64,000 nucleotides of DNA, taken from assembly GCA_003021725.1 (NCBI GenBank), contig PXRA01000045.1, forward strand, positions 21,704 through 85,703, written 5' to 3'. The notes beneath the pieces were generated by a model. The model did not search any database. It saw only the letters and a list, made by a program, of their open reading frames with translations, and was not told where the DNA came from. The translations under genes were made by a program, and so were the position numbers. Origin of the DNA: Halobacteriales archaeon QH_8_64_26. Its GTDB lineage: Archaea > Halobacteriota > Halobacteria > Halobacteriales > Halococcaceae. Shown here piece by piece: positions 1 through 8,181 of the stretch. The number at the start of each line of letters is the position of its first letter. Positions within the stretch are counted from its first letter, which is position 1.

Positions 1-2
1 AG

Positions 3-566
3 GGCTTCCAGAACGGCGGAGCGTACGTCAGCGAGACGGCCGCCGAGATCCGGATCGTCGGCGGCGTCTACCGGGATAACGACGTCGCGGGGATCCGCAT
101 CGGCGGGACCGGTCCCGAGAGCACCGTCGAGAGAGCACGCGTCGAAGCCGGTCTCGGAAACGCGACGGCCTCGGGAACGACCGACTCCGACGCGATGAAT
201 ACCTGTGCGATCCGCTTCGAGGGCGGCGGGTCGGGCAGCGAGGTACGGGGATGTGACCTCGTCCTTGACGCCGGAGCCGAGGACGAGGGCGCGGTCGTTG
301 CCGCCCACGACCACGGCGGGTTCGTCCTACGTGACACCCGGATCCGAGTTGCGGGCGGGAGTCCCGCGATACGGGGACTGACACCACACGGCGGTCCCTA
401 CTCGCCTCCACAAGGATCGATCGAGACGCGCCTCGAGCGTTGCTCGATCGCCGGTCCCGACCCGGAGGACGCCATCCGATTGACTGAGCGTCCAGCCCCT
501 CACGTAGAGGACCACTCGCTCGACGGCGTGGCCCCGGTCGGCATCACCCGTTCGATCGGTCAATGA
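3..566 (+). CDS. C-terminal part of a right-handed beta-helix protein (5' end outside window)
   Basis: The reading frame is open from base 3, so the ORF-track start at 195 is only an internal Met; about 187 residues are visible. The protein shows the short repeated turns of a parallel beta-helix (segments such as VGGVYRDNDVAGIRIGG, FVLRDTRIRVAGG, LERCSIAG), with Gly/Asn turns and alternating hydrophobic residues. Family members are usually exported polysaccharide-binding or polysaccharide-modifying proteins; no catalytic site can be assigned here. It lies just upstream of the glycan locus and resembles in style the beta-helix part of the protein at 39.8 kb. The N-terminus and any signal peptide are outside the window. 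Confidence 0.7.
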   Translation, partial: GFQNGGAYVSETAAEIRIVGGVYRDNDVAGIRIGGTGPESTVERARVEAGLGNATASGTTDSDAMNTCAIRFEGGGSGSEVRGCDLVLDAGAEDEGAVVAAHDHGGFVLRDTRIRVAGGSPAIRGLTPHGGPYSPPQGSIETRLERCSIAGPDPEDAIRLTERPAPHVEDHSLDGVAPVGITRSIGQ

Positions 567-643
567 GTGCCCCTCGGTCGCTTCCTTCTTGAATCGCTTT
601 TACATGGTGCGACTGCTTCAGCAGAGGAACTAAGCTACAGAAC

Positions 644-653
644 CATTAAATGA
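644..653 (+). promoter_or_regulatory. Putative TATA box for the phosphodiesterase gene at 678
   Basis: An A/T-rich element (cattaaatga) lies 25-34 bases before the ATG at 678 in otherwise GC-rich DNA. This is the usual spacing for a leaderless haloarchaeal transcript. A second A/T stretch (ctaaatataacg) touches the start codon and is too close to act as its TATA box. Confidence 0.4.
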
Positions 654-677
654 TTCCAATACAATCTAAATATAACG

Positions 678-2384
678 ATGCCTTCTCAGGGCGATCGATC
701 GGAACCGACCTCGCCCCGAACCGTAGTGCTCGGGTTCGACGCGCTCGTCCTCGAGTATCTCGACGCGTTCGACCTGCCCAACTTCGAGGCGTTGCGTGAG
801 CGCGGCAGCGAGGCACCGCTGCGCTCGACTCATCCTCCCTGGACCGCCAGTGCCTGGCCCTCGATGTTCACGGGAACGGACCCGAGTCATCACGGCGTGT
901 ACGATTTCTTTCACTACGGAACTGATTACCCCGACGACGCTGCCCTGGTAACCCGGGAGAACGTCGGCGCGCCGGCGCTCTGGAACTACTGTTCGGCCCA
1001 AGGGCTGCCCTCGATCGTCCTCAATATGCCCGTTACCTACCCGACCGACCGGATCGACGGTGTCTCGCTCCCGGGCTATCTCGCCCCGGAGCAAGCGCCG
1101 GGCCATCCCGAGGGGATCCGCGAGGAACTGGCGGCGGCATTAGGGGAGGAATACCGCATCTATTCGCGTGCGGAGACCTCCGAGGACAAGCGAGCGAAGC
1201 TGGAGGGCTACCTCGAACTGATCGACGTTCGCCGCCGTGTGGCTGCCCATCTGCTCTCGACCCGGGAGTGGCGCCTCGCGGCCCTCCAGATCCAAAAGAC
1301 CGACGCGGTCTTTCATAACTTCGGCGAGCGCGAGGCCCACCGCCGGATCTACGCGGCCGCCGACGCCTTTCTCGGCACCGTACTGGAGACCGTCCCCGAG
1401 GACACGAACGTGATCGTCTGTTCCGATCACGGCATCGGGCCGATGGAGGGCTACCGGATCTACGTCAACGACGTCCTGCGGGATCGCGGGCTCGTCGAAG
1501 CGACGACGGAGGGAGAACCGACGAGCTTCGGCGCGGCGAAACACCGCTTGCTGGAGGACTCCGGTGGCGACGGCGACGACACCGCGGACGCCGATGCCGG
1601 GAGCGACTCGGAATCGGGATCGGAGTCGGGACTGAGCGTTTCGCCCGCCGCGCTTGCCGTCTCGACGGCGGCGTCGGTCCTCGACCGTGCCGGTGTAGGG
1701 CCCGCGGACGTCTACAGCGGTGCCCAGCGCCTCGGGCTCGACGGTGTGCTTCAGGCGATCGTGCCCGAAGAGGCAAAGGGCGGGGCCACCGAACACGTCG
1801 ACTGGTCCGCCTCGAAGGTCTACTGTCGGGCACGCAACGAACTCGGGGTCCGGGTCAACCTCGCGGGCCGCGAACCCCAGGGTATCGTCCCCCGAAGCGA
1901 GTACGAGGCGGTGCGCTCCGAGGTGATCGCCGCGCTCGAAGCGCTACGGACGCCCGACGGCCGGCCGGCCTTCGAGTGGGTATCTCGGCGCGAGGAGGTC
2001 TACGATGGCCCCTACATCGAGGACGCCTGTGACGTCCTCTTCGTGCCTACGGACATGGACCACACCGTCGAGACACAGCTCGTCGGCCGGCAGTTCGTCG
2101 GTGCCGGGGGCTATGATCACAAGCCCTATGGAGTCTTTCTCGCCAGCGGCCCGGCCTTCGAACCGGTTGACCCCCAACCCCTTTCGCTCACCGACGTCGC
2201 CCCGATCGTCATGGCGTCGCTCGACCAGCCGGTACCGGCGCGGATGACCGGCGCGATACCCGATGGCTTGCTGGGAACTCCGACTGTAGTCGAGCCCTAC
2301 GACGATCTCACGATCGACACCGGCGAGGACGGCACTACCGACGACCGGATCGAAGACCGCCTCTCGGATCTGGGGTATCTGTAA
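678..2384 (+). CDS. Alkaline phosphatase superfamily protein (type I phosphodiesterase/nucleotide pyrophosphatase-like)
   Basis: 568 residues. The metal-site Asp is in VLGFDAL (about residue 21), the predicted nucleophile is the Thr of PPWTASAWPSMFTG (about 56), a second metal motif SDHG is at about 250, and a late His is in GYDHKPYG. The fold is the alkaline phosphatase superfamily; such proteins hydrolyse or transfer phosphodiester or sulfate groups. The substrate is unknown, but the setting suggests glycan or lipid-linked sugar processing. A Ser/Asp/Glu-rich insertion (about residues 295-315) interrupts the domain. The C-terminus ends in a DRLSDLGYL-type tail shared with the paralogue at 17.9 kb and the sulfatase-family gene at 43.6 kb. 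No signal peptide is obvious. Confidence 0.8.
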   Translation: MPSQGDRSEPTSPRTVVLGFDALVLEYLDAFDLPNFEALRERGSEAPLRSTHPPWTASAWPSMFTGTDPSHHGVYDFFHYGTDYPDDAALVTRENVGAPALWNYCSAQGLPSIVLNMPVTYPTDRIDGVSLPGYLAPEQAPGHPEGIREELAAALGEEYRIYSRAETSEDKRAKLEGYLELIDVRRRVAAHLLSTREWRLAALQIQKTDAVFHNFGEREAHRRIYAAADAFLGTVLETVPEDTNVIVCSDHGIGPMEGYRIYVNDVLRDRGLVEATTEGEPTSFGAAKHRLLEDSGGDGDDTADADAGSDSESGSESGLSVSPAALAVSTAASVLDRAGVGPADVYSGAQRLGLDGVLQAIVPEEAKGGATEHVDWSASKVYCRARNELGVRVNLAGREPQGIVPRSEYEAVRSEVIAALEALRTPDGRPAFEWVSRREEVYDGPYIEDACDVLFVPTDMDHTVETQLVGRQFVGAGGYDHKPYGVFLASGPAFEPVDPQPLSLTDVAPIVMASLDQPVPARMTGAIPDGLLGTPTVVEPYDDLTIDTGEDGTTDDRIEDRLSDLGYL

Positions 2385-2833
2385 TCCACTTTCGTCCAGC
2401 TTTCGGATGACTGCCTGACTCGCGCTCGCTTCCCTCGATACGTCACACGCCAGGCTCGATGTGGCCCTCGGAGACCGGCTCTCCCATCCGCGCGAGAGGA
2501 CATCCTGGCGTTTACAACGCTGCCGACCTAACGCGGCGCTATGTTCCCTCGTGCAGTCGTCGACTGCCCTTGTGCCCCTCCGACCGTTCATCTATCGGTA
2601 GTAGGGTCCGCTTGGACCGGAGAACGGCCTCCATAACAATGCCATGAGACCGCAGTACGGCGACTACGGGAACGGTATTCCGCCGCCATGATCACACATA
2701 TGACGATTCGAGCGACCCGAACGACCGAGGGCGTCGATCGGTCCTTGCCGAGAACGCGCCTACGGCGCGCCCCGTCCCGGCACTCGCCGAGCGGCCGTCG
2801 CTCGCCCCGGGGTTCGAGAACAGGGAGGTACCC
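2385..2833. other. 449-bp intergenic stretch, no supported gene
   Basis: ORFs here on either strand are short, Arg-rich and overlap each other without recognisable domains. The frame of the next gene stays open for about 50 codons upstream of its GTG but has no start codon, so I did not extend it. Confidence 0.4.
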
Positions 2834-3415
2834 GTGACCGACGCCGATCTCGGCCGAGGGGCCGACATCGACGAAGGAGCGACCATCGGCTACCCCTACA
2901 GCGAGGACGCCGGGCCGGCGGTGATCGGTGCGAACGCACGGATCCGTGCGGGCACCATCGTCTACGGCGACACCAAGATCGGCGCGGACTTCGTGACCGG
3001 TCACGACGGGCTCGTCCGCGAGCACACCACGATCGGCGAGGCGGTCGCCGTGGGGACGAAGACCGTAATCGACGGCCGAAGCGAGATCGGCTCGAACGTG
3101 AGCTTCCAGACCGGGGCCTACGTACCGACGCACACGACGATCGGAAGCCACGTCTTCATCGGTCCTCGGGCAGTGCTCACGAACGATATGCACCCGGTTC
3201 GCGTCGAGTACGACCCCGCCGGCCCGGTACTCGACGATCACGTCACGATCGGGGCCAACGCCACCGTGCTACCGGGAATCACCGTCGGCGAGGGATCGTT
3301 CGTCGCCGCCGGGGCGGTCGTCACCGACGACGTCCCACCCGAGACCCTCGCTATCGGCGCGCCCGCCACCCACCGACCGTTGCCGGAGGAACTCCGGGGA
3401 GGGAACGACCTGTGA
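2834..3415 (+). CDS. Left-handed beta-helix (hexapeptide) N-acetyltransferase, WbpD-like
   Basis: 193 residues, close to the size of WbpD. Hexapeptide repeats run through most of the protein (for example VIGANARIRAGTIV, TIGANATVLPGITVGEGSFVAAGAVVT), the signature of acetyl-CoA-dependent sugar O/N-acetyltransferases; a His in NDMHPVR may be catalytic. The GTG start is preceded by GGGAGGTA with good Shine-Dalgarno spacing, which decides the start. The stop overlaps the next GTG by four bases (GTGA). Predicted role by context: N-acetylation of the 3-amino group of a UDP-2-acetamido-3-amino sugar acid made by the neighbouring aminotransferase. The exact acyl group and substrate are inferred. Confidence 0.85.
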   Translation: MTDADLGRGADIDEGATIGYPYSEDAGPAVIGANARIRAGTIVYGDTKIGADFVTGHDGLVREHTTIGEAVAVGTKTVIDGRSEIGSNVSFQTGAYVPTHTTIGSHVFIGPRAVLTNDMHPVRVEYDPAGPVLDDHVTIGANATVLPGITVGEGSFVAAGAVVTDDVPPETLAIGAPATHRPLPEELRGGNDL

Positions 3416-4512
3416 TCCCGATCGCGAACCCGGAGTTCGGCGACCGGGAGCAAGCAGCGATCGCCGACGTGCTCGATAGCGGTCGCGTGGCCGATGGTCC
3501 GGTCGTCAGGGAGTTCGAAGCCGAGTTCGCCGAGTTCTGTGGCGCTTCACACGGGGTGGCGACGACCAACGGGACCACGGCGCTGCATACCGCCTTCGAG
3601 GCCCTCGATATCGGCGAGGACGACGTCGTCGTTACTTCCCCGCTCTCGTTTATCGCGAGCGCGAACGCCGTCCGCTTCGCCGGGGCGACCCCGGTCTTCG
3701 CCGACGTTGACCTCTCGACCTACAATCTCGACCCTCACTCGACCGAGAAGCTGATCCAGGAGCACGACGCGGATGCGATCCTCGCGGTGCATCTCTTCGG
3801 GCTCCCCGCGGATATGGACGAGTTCCGCGAGATCGCTGACGCACACGACTGTGCGCTGATCGAGGACGCTGCCCAGGCTCACGGCGCGGCCGTCGGGGGT
3901 TCGCGGGCCGGAACGCTCGGTGATGCCGCCTGCTTTTCGTTTTACCCGACGAAGAACATGACGACCGGCGAGGGTGGGATGATCACGACCGACAGGGAAG
4001 ACGTCGCGAAGCGCGCGGCGAGTTTCGTCAATCACGGTCGCGTCGAGGACCAGCCGGCGTACGAACACATTCGAGTTGGTCAGAACTACCGGATGACGAG
4101 TGTGCTCGGGGCGATCGGCCGCGTCCAACTCGACCGTCTCCCGGCGTACAACGAGCGCCGGAGAGCGAACGCCGCCCGCCTTACCGAGGGTCTCGCTCCC
4201 AACGAGGGTATCACGACGCCCGTCGAACCGCCCGACCGCCATCACGTCTACCACCAGTATACGATCCGCTGTGGGGACCGCGACGCGCTCGCCGAGCACC
4301 TGGAGGCGGAGGGCGTTGGAAGCGCCGTCTACTATCCGAAGCCGATCCACCACCAACCGCCCTACGAGGAAAGCGTGGCGACGGCCCCGGCCGCCGAGTA
4401 CGCCGCCGGGAGCGTGCTCTCCCTCCCGGTTCACCCCGGAGTGAGCGAGGCGGACGTCGAGAGAGTGATCGACGCGGTCGATAGTTTCTACACCACTGAC
4501 GGGGGGCGGTGA
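3412..4512 (+). CDS. DegT/DnrJ/EryC1/StrS sugar aminotransferase, WbpE-like
   Basis: 366 residues. PLP fold type I aminotransferase: the Schiff-base Lys is expected in SFYPTKNMTTGEGG (about residue 181), with the upstream VTSPLSFIASANAV and IEDAAQAHGA motifs binding the cofactor. The family converts keto-sugar nucleotides to amino sugars using glutamate. With the oxidoreductase and acetyltransferase on either side, the most likely reaction is transamination at C3 of a UDP-3-keto-GlcNAc uronic acid. The GTG start overlaps the previous stop and the gene is followed one base later by the oxidoreductase, so the run is one operon. Confidence 0.88.
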   Translation: MIPIANPEFGDREQAAIADVLDSGRVADGPVVREFEAEFAEFCGASHGVATTNGTTALHTAFEALDIGEDDVVVTSPLSFIASANAVRFAGATPVFADVDLSTYNLDPHSTEKLIQEHDADAILAVHLFGLPADMDEFREIADAHDCALIEDAAQAHGAAVGGSRAGTLGDAACFSFYPTKNMTTGEGGMITTDREDVAKRAASFVNHGRVEDQPAYEHIRVGQNYRMTSVLGAIGRVQLDRLPAYNERRRANAARLTEGLAPNEGITTPVEPPDRHHVYHQYTIRCGDRDALAEHLEAEGVGSAVYYPKPIHHQPPYEESVATAPAAEYAAGSVLSLPVHPGVSEADVERVIDAVDSFYTTDGGR

Positions 4513-4513
4513 C

Positions 4514-5509
4514 GTGGCAATAGCGGACTCACTCAGGGCCGGCGTGATCGGCGTCGGCAGCATGGGCCAACACCACGCGCGGGTCTACGAGGAACTACCC
4601 GACGCCGAGTTGGTCGGCGTGGCCGACGCCGACGCCGACCGCGCAAACGAGGTCGCCGCCCGCCAGGGCGTCGAGGCCTACCCGCGTGACGCTCTCCTCG
4701 GAGCCGTCGATCTCGCCTCGATCGCGGTCCCGACCGAATACCACTACGAACTCGCCCGCGCGTGTATCGAGCGCGGGGTCGACGTCCTCGTCGAGGAGCC
4801 CTTCGTCGCCGACCCCGAGCAGGGACGGACGTTGCTCGAACTCGCGGACGAACGCGACGCCCTGATCGGGGTCGGCCACGTCGAACGATACAACCCTGCC
4901 GTCGCGGCCGCTCGCGAGGTACTCGCCGACGCCGAGATCGTCGCCGCCGACGCCAGGCGGCTGGGGCCGCCCCTCGACCGCGATATCGCCGACAGCGCGG
5001 TACTCGATCTGATGATCCACGACATCGACGTGATCCTCTCGCTCGTCGGCAAGGAGATCGAGACGGTGAACGCACTCGGCACGCGTGAGAACCGATACAT
5101 CGACGCCCAGATGGGATTCGCCGATAGCACGGTCGCGAGCCTCACTGCGAGCCGTGTGACCCAGAAGAAAGTACGCGAGCTTTCGATCACCGCAGCCGAC
5201 TGCTGGATCACGGTCGATTACCTCGATCAGTCGGTCGAAGTGCATCGCGGCTCCTCGCCGGAGTACATCGAGCGGGACGGTGAGGTGCGCTACCGCCACG
5301 AGGGGATCGTCGAGCGCCCGCTGGTCGAAAGCGGCGAACCCTTAGGGCGCGAACTCGCCGCCTTCCTGCGCGCGGTTCGCGAGCGGCGGCCGCCGGACGT
5401 TTCCGCCGCGGACGGCCTAGCCGCCCTGCAGGTCGCCGAACGGATCGAGGAACTGGCTTCACGATCGCGGGACCGACCCAACACCCAACCGACTTCGATA
5501 CACCGATGA
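4514..5509 (+). CDS. Gfo/Idh/MocA family oxidoreductase, WbpB-like
   Basis: 331 residues. An N-terminal Rossmann domain (GVIGVGSMGQHHARVYEEL) is followed by the family's C-terminal alpha/beta domain. In WbpB/WlbA this enzyme oxidises C3 of UDP-GlcNAc uronic acid with NAD. The family EKP motif reads EEP here (VLVEEPFVAD), so the usual catalytic Lys is replaced by Glu, while the later D-x-x-x-H-type motif (LMIHDIDVIL) is kept. The codon is GAG rather than AAG, one base away. The GTG start lies directly after the aminotransferase stop; the 3' end overlaps the dehydrogenase by ATGA. Confidence 0.85.
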   Translation: MAIADSLRAGVIGVGSMGQHHARVYEELPDAELVGVADADADRANEVAARQGVEAYPRDALLGAVDLASIAVPTEYHYELARACIERGVDVLVEEPFVADPEQGRTLLELADERDALIGVGHVERYNPAVAAAREVLADAEIVAADARRLGPPLDRDIADSAVLDLMIHDIDVILSLVGKEIETVNALGTRENRYIDAQMGFADSTVASLTASRVTQKKVRELSITAADCWITVDYLDQSVEVHRGSSPEYIERDGEVRYRHEGIVERPLVESGEPLGRELAAFLRAVRERRPPDVSAADGLAALQVAERIEELASRSRDRPNTQPTSIHR

Positions 5510-6894
5510 ACGCGGACGAACGCGACCCCCGAACCGAGACGGTATCGCTATACGATAGCTCCCGCCCGCCCGACGAGCAGCGCCGAGCGTTCACCGAGGG
5601 TCGGATCCCCGTCGCGGTCTACGGTCTCGGGAAGATGGGACTGCCCCTGGCGACGGTCTACGCCGAGACCACGACCAACACGATCGGCGTCGACCTCTCC
5701 CCGGAGGTCGTCGCGGCGGTCGAGCGCGGCGAGACCCACGCCGTGCGCGAACCCGGGCTCGATACGCTGCTCGCCGAGACGATCGAATCGGGGGCGCTCT
5801 CGGCGTGCGCCGACGGTCCCGGGGCGGCCGCCGAGGCCCGTGTCCACGTGATCATCGTTCCGACGCCGATCGACGACGACAGCACGCCCGATCTCTCGGC
5901 GCTCGAGGCCGTCTGTGAGGATATCGCGAGCGGCCTCGCGCCCGGCGATCTGGTGCTCGTCGAATGTACGGTCCCGCCGAAGACCTGTCGGGAGGTCGTC
6001 CGCCCGCTTCTCGCCGAGAAGAGTGGGCTCGAACCTGAGGAATTCGGCCTCGCGTTCTGTCCGGAACGGACCTCCAGTGGCCGGGCGATCGAGGACATCC
6101 GGGGCGCGTACCCGAAGGTAGTGGGCGGGGTCGATCCCGAAAGCACCCGGGCGGCGGCGCTCGTCTACGAGGCGATTAACGATCGTGGGGTGCTCACTGT
6201 CACCGACGCGACGACCGCCGAAGCGGTAAAAGTCTTCGAAGGGGTTTATCGCGACGTCAACATCGCGCTTGCGAACGAACTCGCCCGCTTTACCGACGAG
6301 TTGGACATAGACGTCACCGAGGCGATCGAGGTCGCGAACACCTTGCCCGTCTGTGATATTCATACGCCCGGCATCGGCGTCGGGGGCCACTGCATTCCCT
6401 ACTATCCCTACTTCCTGATCCGGGGCTTCGAGGCCGACGCGCCCCTTCTGGGTACGGCCCGGGCGGTCAACGACTCGATGCCCGCCTTCGCCGTCTCGAA
6501 ACTCGGCGAGGAGTTCGCCGCCGAGGGCAGGGAGTTAGCGGGCGAGACGGTTCTCGTGCTCGGGCTCACCTACCGGCCGGCGGTCGAGGAGACCACCGCG
6601 ACCCCCGCCGGCCCGCTGGTCGACGGGCTCCGCGAAGCGGGTGCCGAGGTGCTCGCGACCGATCCGATCCTCCCGCCCGAGGCGATCGAAGAGTTCGGTG
6701 CCGAAGCGATTTCCTTGGAGAGCGCCACCGATCGAGAAGTCGACGCCGCCGTACTCGTCACCGCCCACGAGGAATTCGAGGGGATCGACTGGGCGGGCTT
6801 CGATCCGCTGATCGTGATCGACGGTCGGAACGCACTGGAACTCGGAGGAACGAACCACCGGGTCTATACCATCGGCAGCGGACATACCGAATAG
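5506..6894 (+). CDS. UDP-N-acetylhexosamine 6-dehydrogenase (UDP-ManNAc/GlcNAc dehydrogenase, WbpA/WecC-like)
   Basis: 462 residues. An NAD-binding Rossmann motif YGLGKMGLPLATVYAE (about 40-55), VECTVPP, the FCPERTSSG segment, the KVFEGVYRDVNIALANE helix and the catalytic-Cys motif GVGGHCIPYYPYF (Cys about 296) are all intact, as expected for the UDP-glucose/ManNAc dehydrogenase family. The enzyme oxidises C6 of a UDP-N-acetylhexosamine to the uronic acid with two NAD. An N-terminal extension of about 35 residues precedes the Rossmann fold. It overlaps the preceding gene by ATGA, and the next gene starts immediately after its stop. Confidence 0.88.
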   Translation: MNADERDPRTETVSLYDSSRPPDEQRRAFTEGRIPVAVYGLGKMGLPLATVYAETTTNTIGVDLSPEVVAAVERGETHAVREPGLDTLLAETIESGALSACADGPGAAAEARVHVIIVPTPIDDDSTPDLSALEAVCEDIASGLAPGDLVLVECTVPPKTCREVVRPLLAEKSGLEPEEFGLAFCPERTSSGRAIEDIRGAYPKVVGGVDPESTRAAALVYEAINDRGVLTVTDATTAEAVKVFEGVYRDVNIALANELARFTDELDIDVTEAIEVANTLPVCDIHTPGIGVGGHCIPYYPYFLIRGFEADAPLLGTARAVNDSMPAFAVSKLGEEFAAEGRELAGETVLVLGLTYRPAVEETTATPAGPLVDGLREAGAEVLATDPILPPEAIEEFGAEAISLESATDREVDAAVLVTAHEEFEGIDWAGFDPLIVIDGRNALELGGTNHRVYTIGSGHTE

Positions 6895-8181
6895 ATGTAC
6901 GAGGGGAAGACGATCGGCGTCGTCGTGCCCGCTTACAACGAGGCGGGACTGGTCGGCGGCGTGATCGAGACGATGCCCGCCTTCGTCGATCGGGTGTACG
7001 TCGTCGACGATAGCTCGACCGACGATACCTGGGCGGAAGTGACCCACTATGCCGCGGCGGCCAACGAACGCCGGAACGCGGAGAGCCCGCTCGCCGACGG
7101 CGGTACGTCGGGGTTCGTCGTCCCGATCCGCCACGAGGAAAATCGCGGCCCCGGCGGCGCGCGCAAGACCGGCTACGCCCGCGCGCTCGCCGACGAGATA
7201 GACGTAGTAGCGACGATGGACGCCGACGGACAGATGGACCCCGCCTACCTCGATCGGATCGTCGCCCCGGTTGTGTCCGGCCGGGTGGCCTACGCGAAGG
7301 GTACGCGGCTCAAAAGCCGGAAGTTCTGGCGCGAGATGCCGCCCTTCCGTCTGTTCGGGAACTTACTCCTCACCTTTCTGACGAAAGTCGCCAGTGGCTA
7401 CTGGGGAATGACCGACCCACAGAACGGCTACACCGCGATCTCCAAGGATGCGCTCGCGACCATCGGGATCGAGACGCTCTATGACGACTACGGGTACTTG
7501 AACGACGTGCTTACCTCGCTCAACGTCGATTCGCGGCGGATCGCGGACGTCTCCCACCCGGCTCGCTACGGCACCGAACACAGCGGCATCCAGTACTCGA
7601 CGTTCGTTCCCTCGCTTTCGAGGGTGTTGTTCCGGAACTTCTGTCGGCGATTACAGCGTCGTTACCTCCTGCTCGATTTCCATCCGCTCGCCTTTCTCTA
7701 TGGCCTCGGAGCGCTCGGCCTCGCAGGGAGCGCGCTCTCGGCGGGCGCTGCGGTGTACGCGGCGCTGTCCTCGGAGTCGCCCTCAGTGCTCTCTCCGCCT
7801 GCTTCGAGCACACGACGATCGGCGGTCGACGGGGGCTCGGTCGCCGATGTCGACGCTGGTCCCTCCCTCGATTCCGGCTCCAGTCCCGACTCCGGCCCCG
7901 AGTCCATGTCGAGTCCCGGGTCGGCGGCCGGGACCGGGAACTCGAAAACCCGATCGACGACCGCCCGCTGTCTCGCTACGCTCGAAGCGTTCCTGTTCGG
8001 GGCCTGTGTCCTCGCGCTCGCGATCGCCTTCGACGTTCGCGCGAACGAGGACCTCGTAGTGCGAATCGAGGACGCGGTGGCCGGCGGTCGATCGTCCGAT
8101 CTCCGGCCTGACCGTCCGGGCGACCGTACCGACGAGAACAGGGACGGAACCGACGGGACGACGGGGGCCGGTGATCGATGA
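6895..8181 (+). CDS. Family 2 glycosyltransferase with C-terminal membrane hairpin
   Basis: 428 residues. A GT2 (GT-A fold) domain fills residues 1-250: VVPAYNEAGLVGG, VVDDSSTDDTW and the DADGQMDP metal motif. It probably transfers a sugar from a nucleotide donor to a lipid carrier or growing glycan at the inner face of the membrane. Two hydrophobic segments follow (FLYGLGALGLAGSALSAGAA and EAFLFGACVLALAIAF). They are separated by about 60 Ser/Gly/Pro/Asp-rich residues, unlike the short loop usual in this family. The ATG directly follows the dehydrogenase stop codon, and the 3' end overlaps the epimerase by ATGA. Confidence 0.85.
   Translation: MYEGKTIGVVVPAYNEAGLVGGVIETMPAFVDRVYVVDDSSTDDTWAEVTHYAAAANERRNAESPLADGGTSGFVVPIRHEENRGPGGARKTGYARALADEIDVVATMDADGQMDPAYLDRIVAPVVSGRVAYAKGTRLKSRKFWREMPPFRLFGNLLLTFLTKVASGYWGMTDPQNGYTAISKDALATIGIETLYDDYGYLNDVLTSLNVDSRRIADVSHPARYGTEHSGIQYSTFVPSLSRVLFRNFCRRLQRRYLLLDFHPLAFLYGLGALGLAGSALSAGAAVYAALSSESPSVLSPPASSTRRSAVDGGSVADVDAGPSLDSGSSPDSGPESMSSPGSAAGTGNSKTRSTTARCLATLEAFLFGACVLALAIAFDVRANEDLVVRIEDAVAGGRSSDLRPDRPGDRTDENRDGTDGTTGAGDR

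Noticed and set aside
2588-3241. Minus-strand ORF of 217 residues opposite the acetyltransferase
   Set aside because: It is the antisense of a hexapeptide-repeat gene with good start and ribosome-binding site. It has no motifs of its own.
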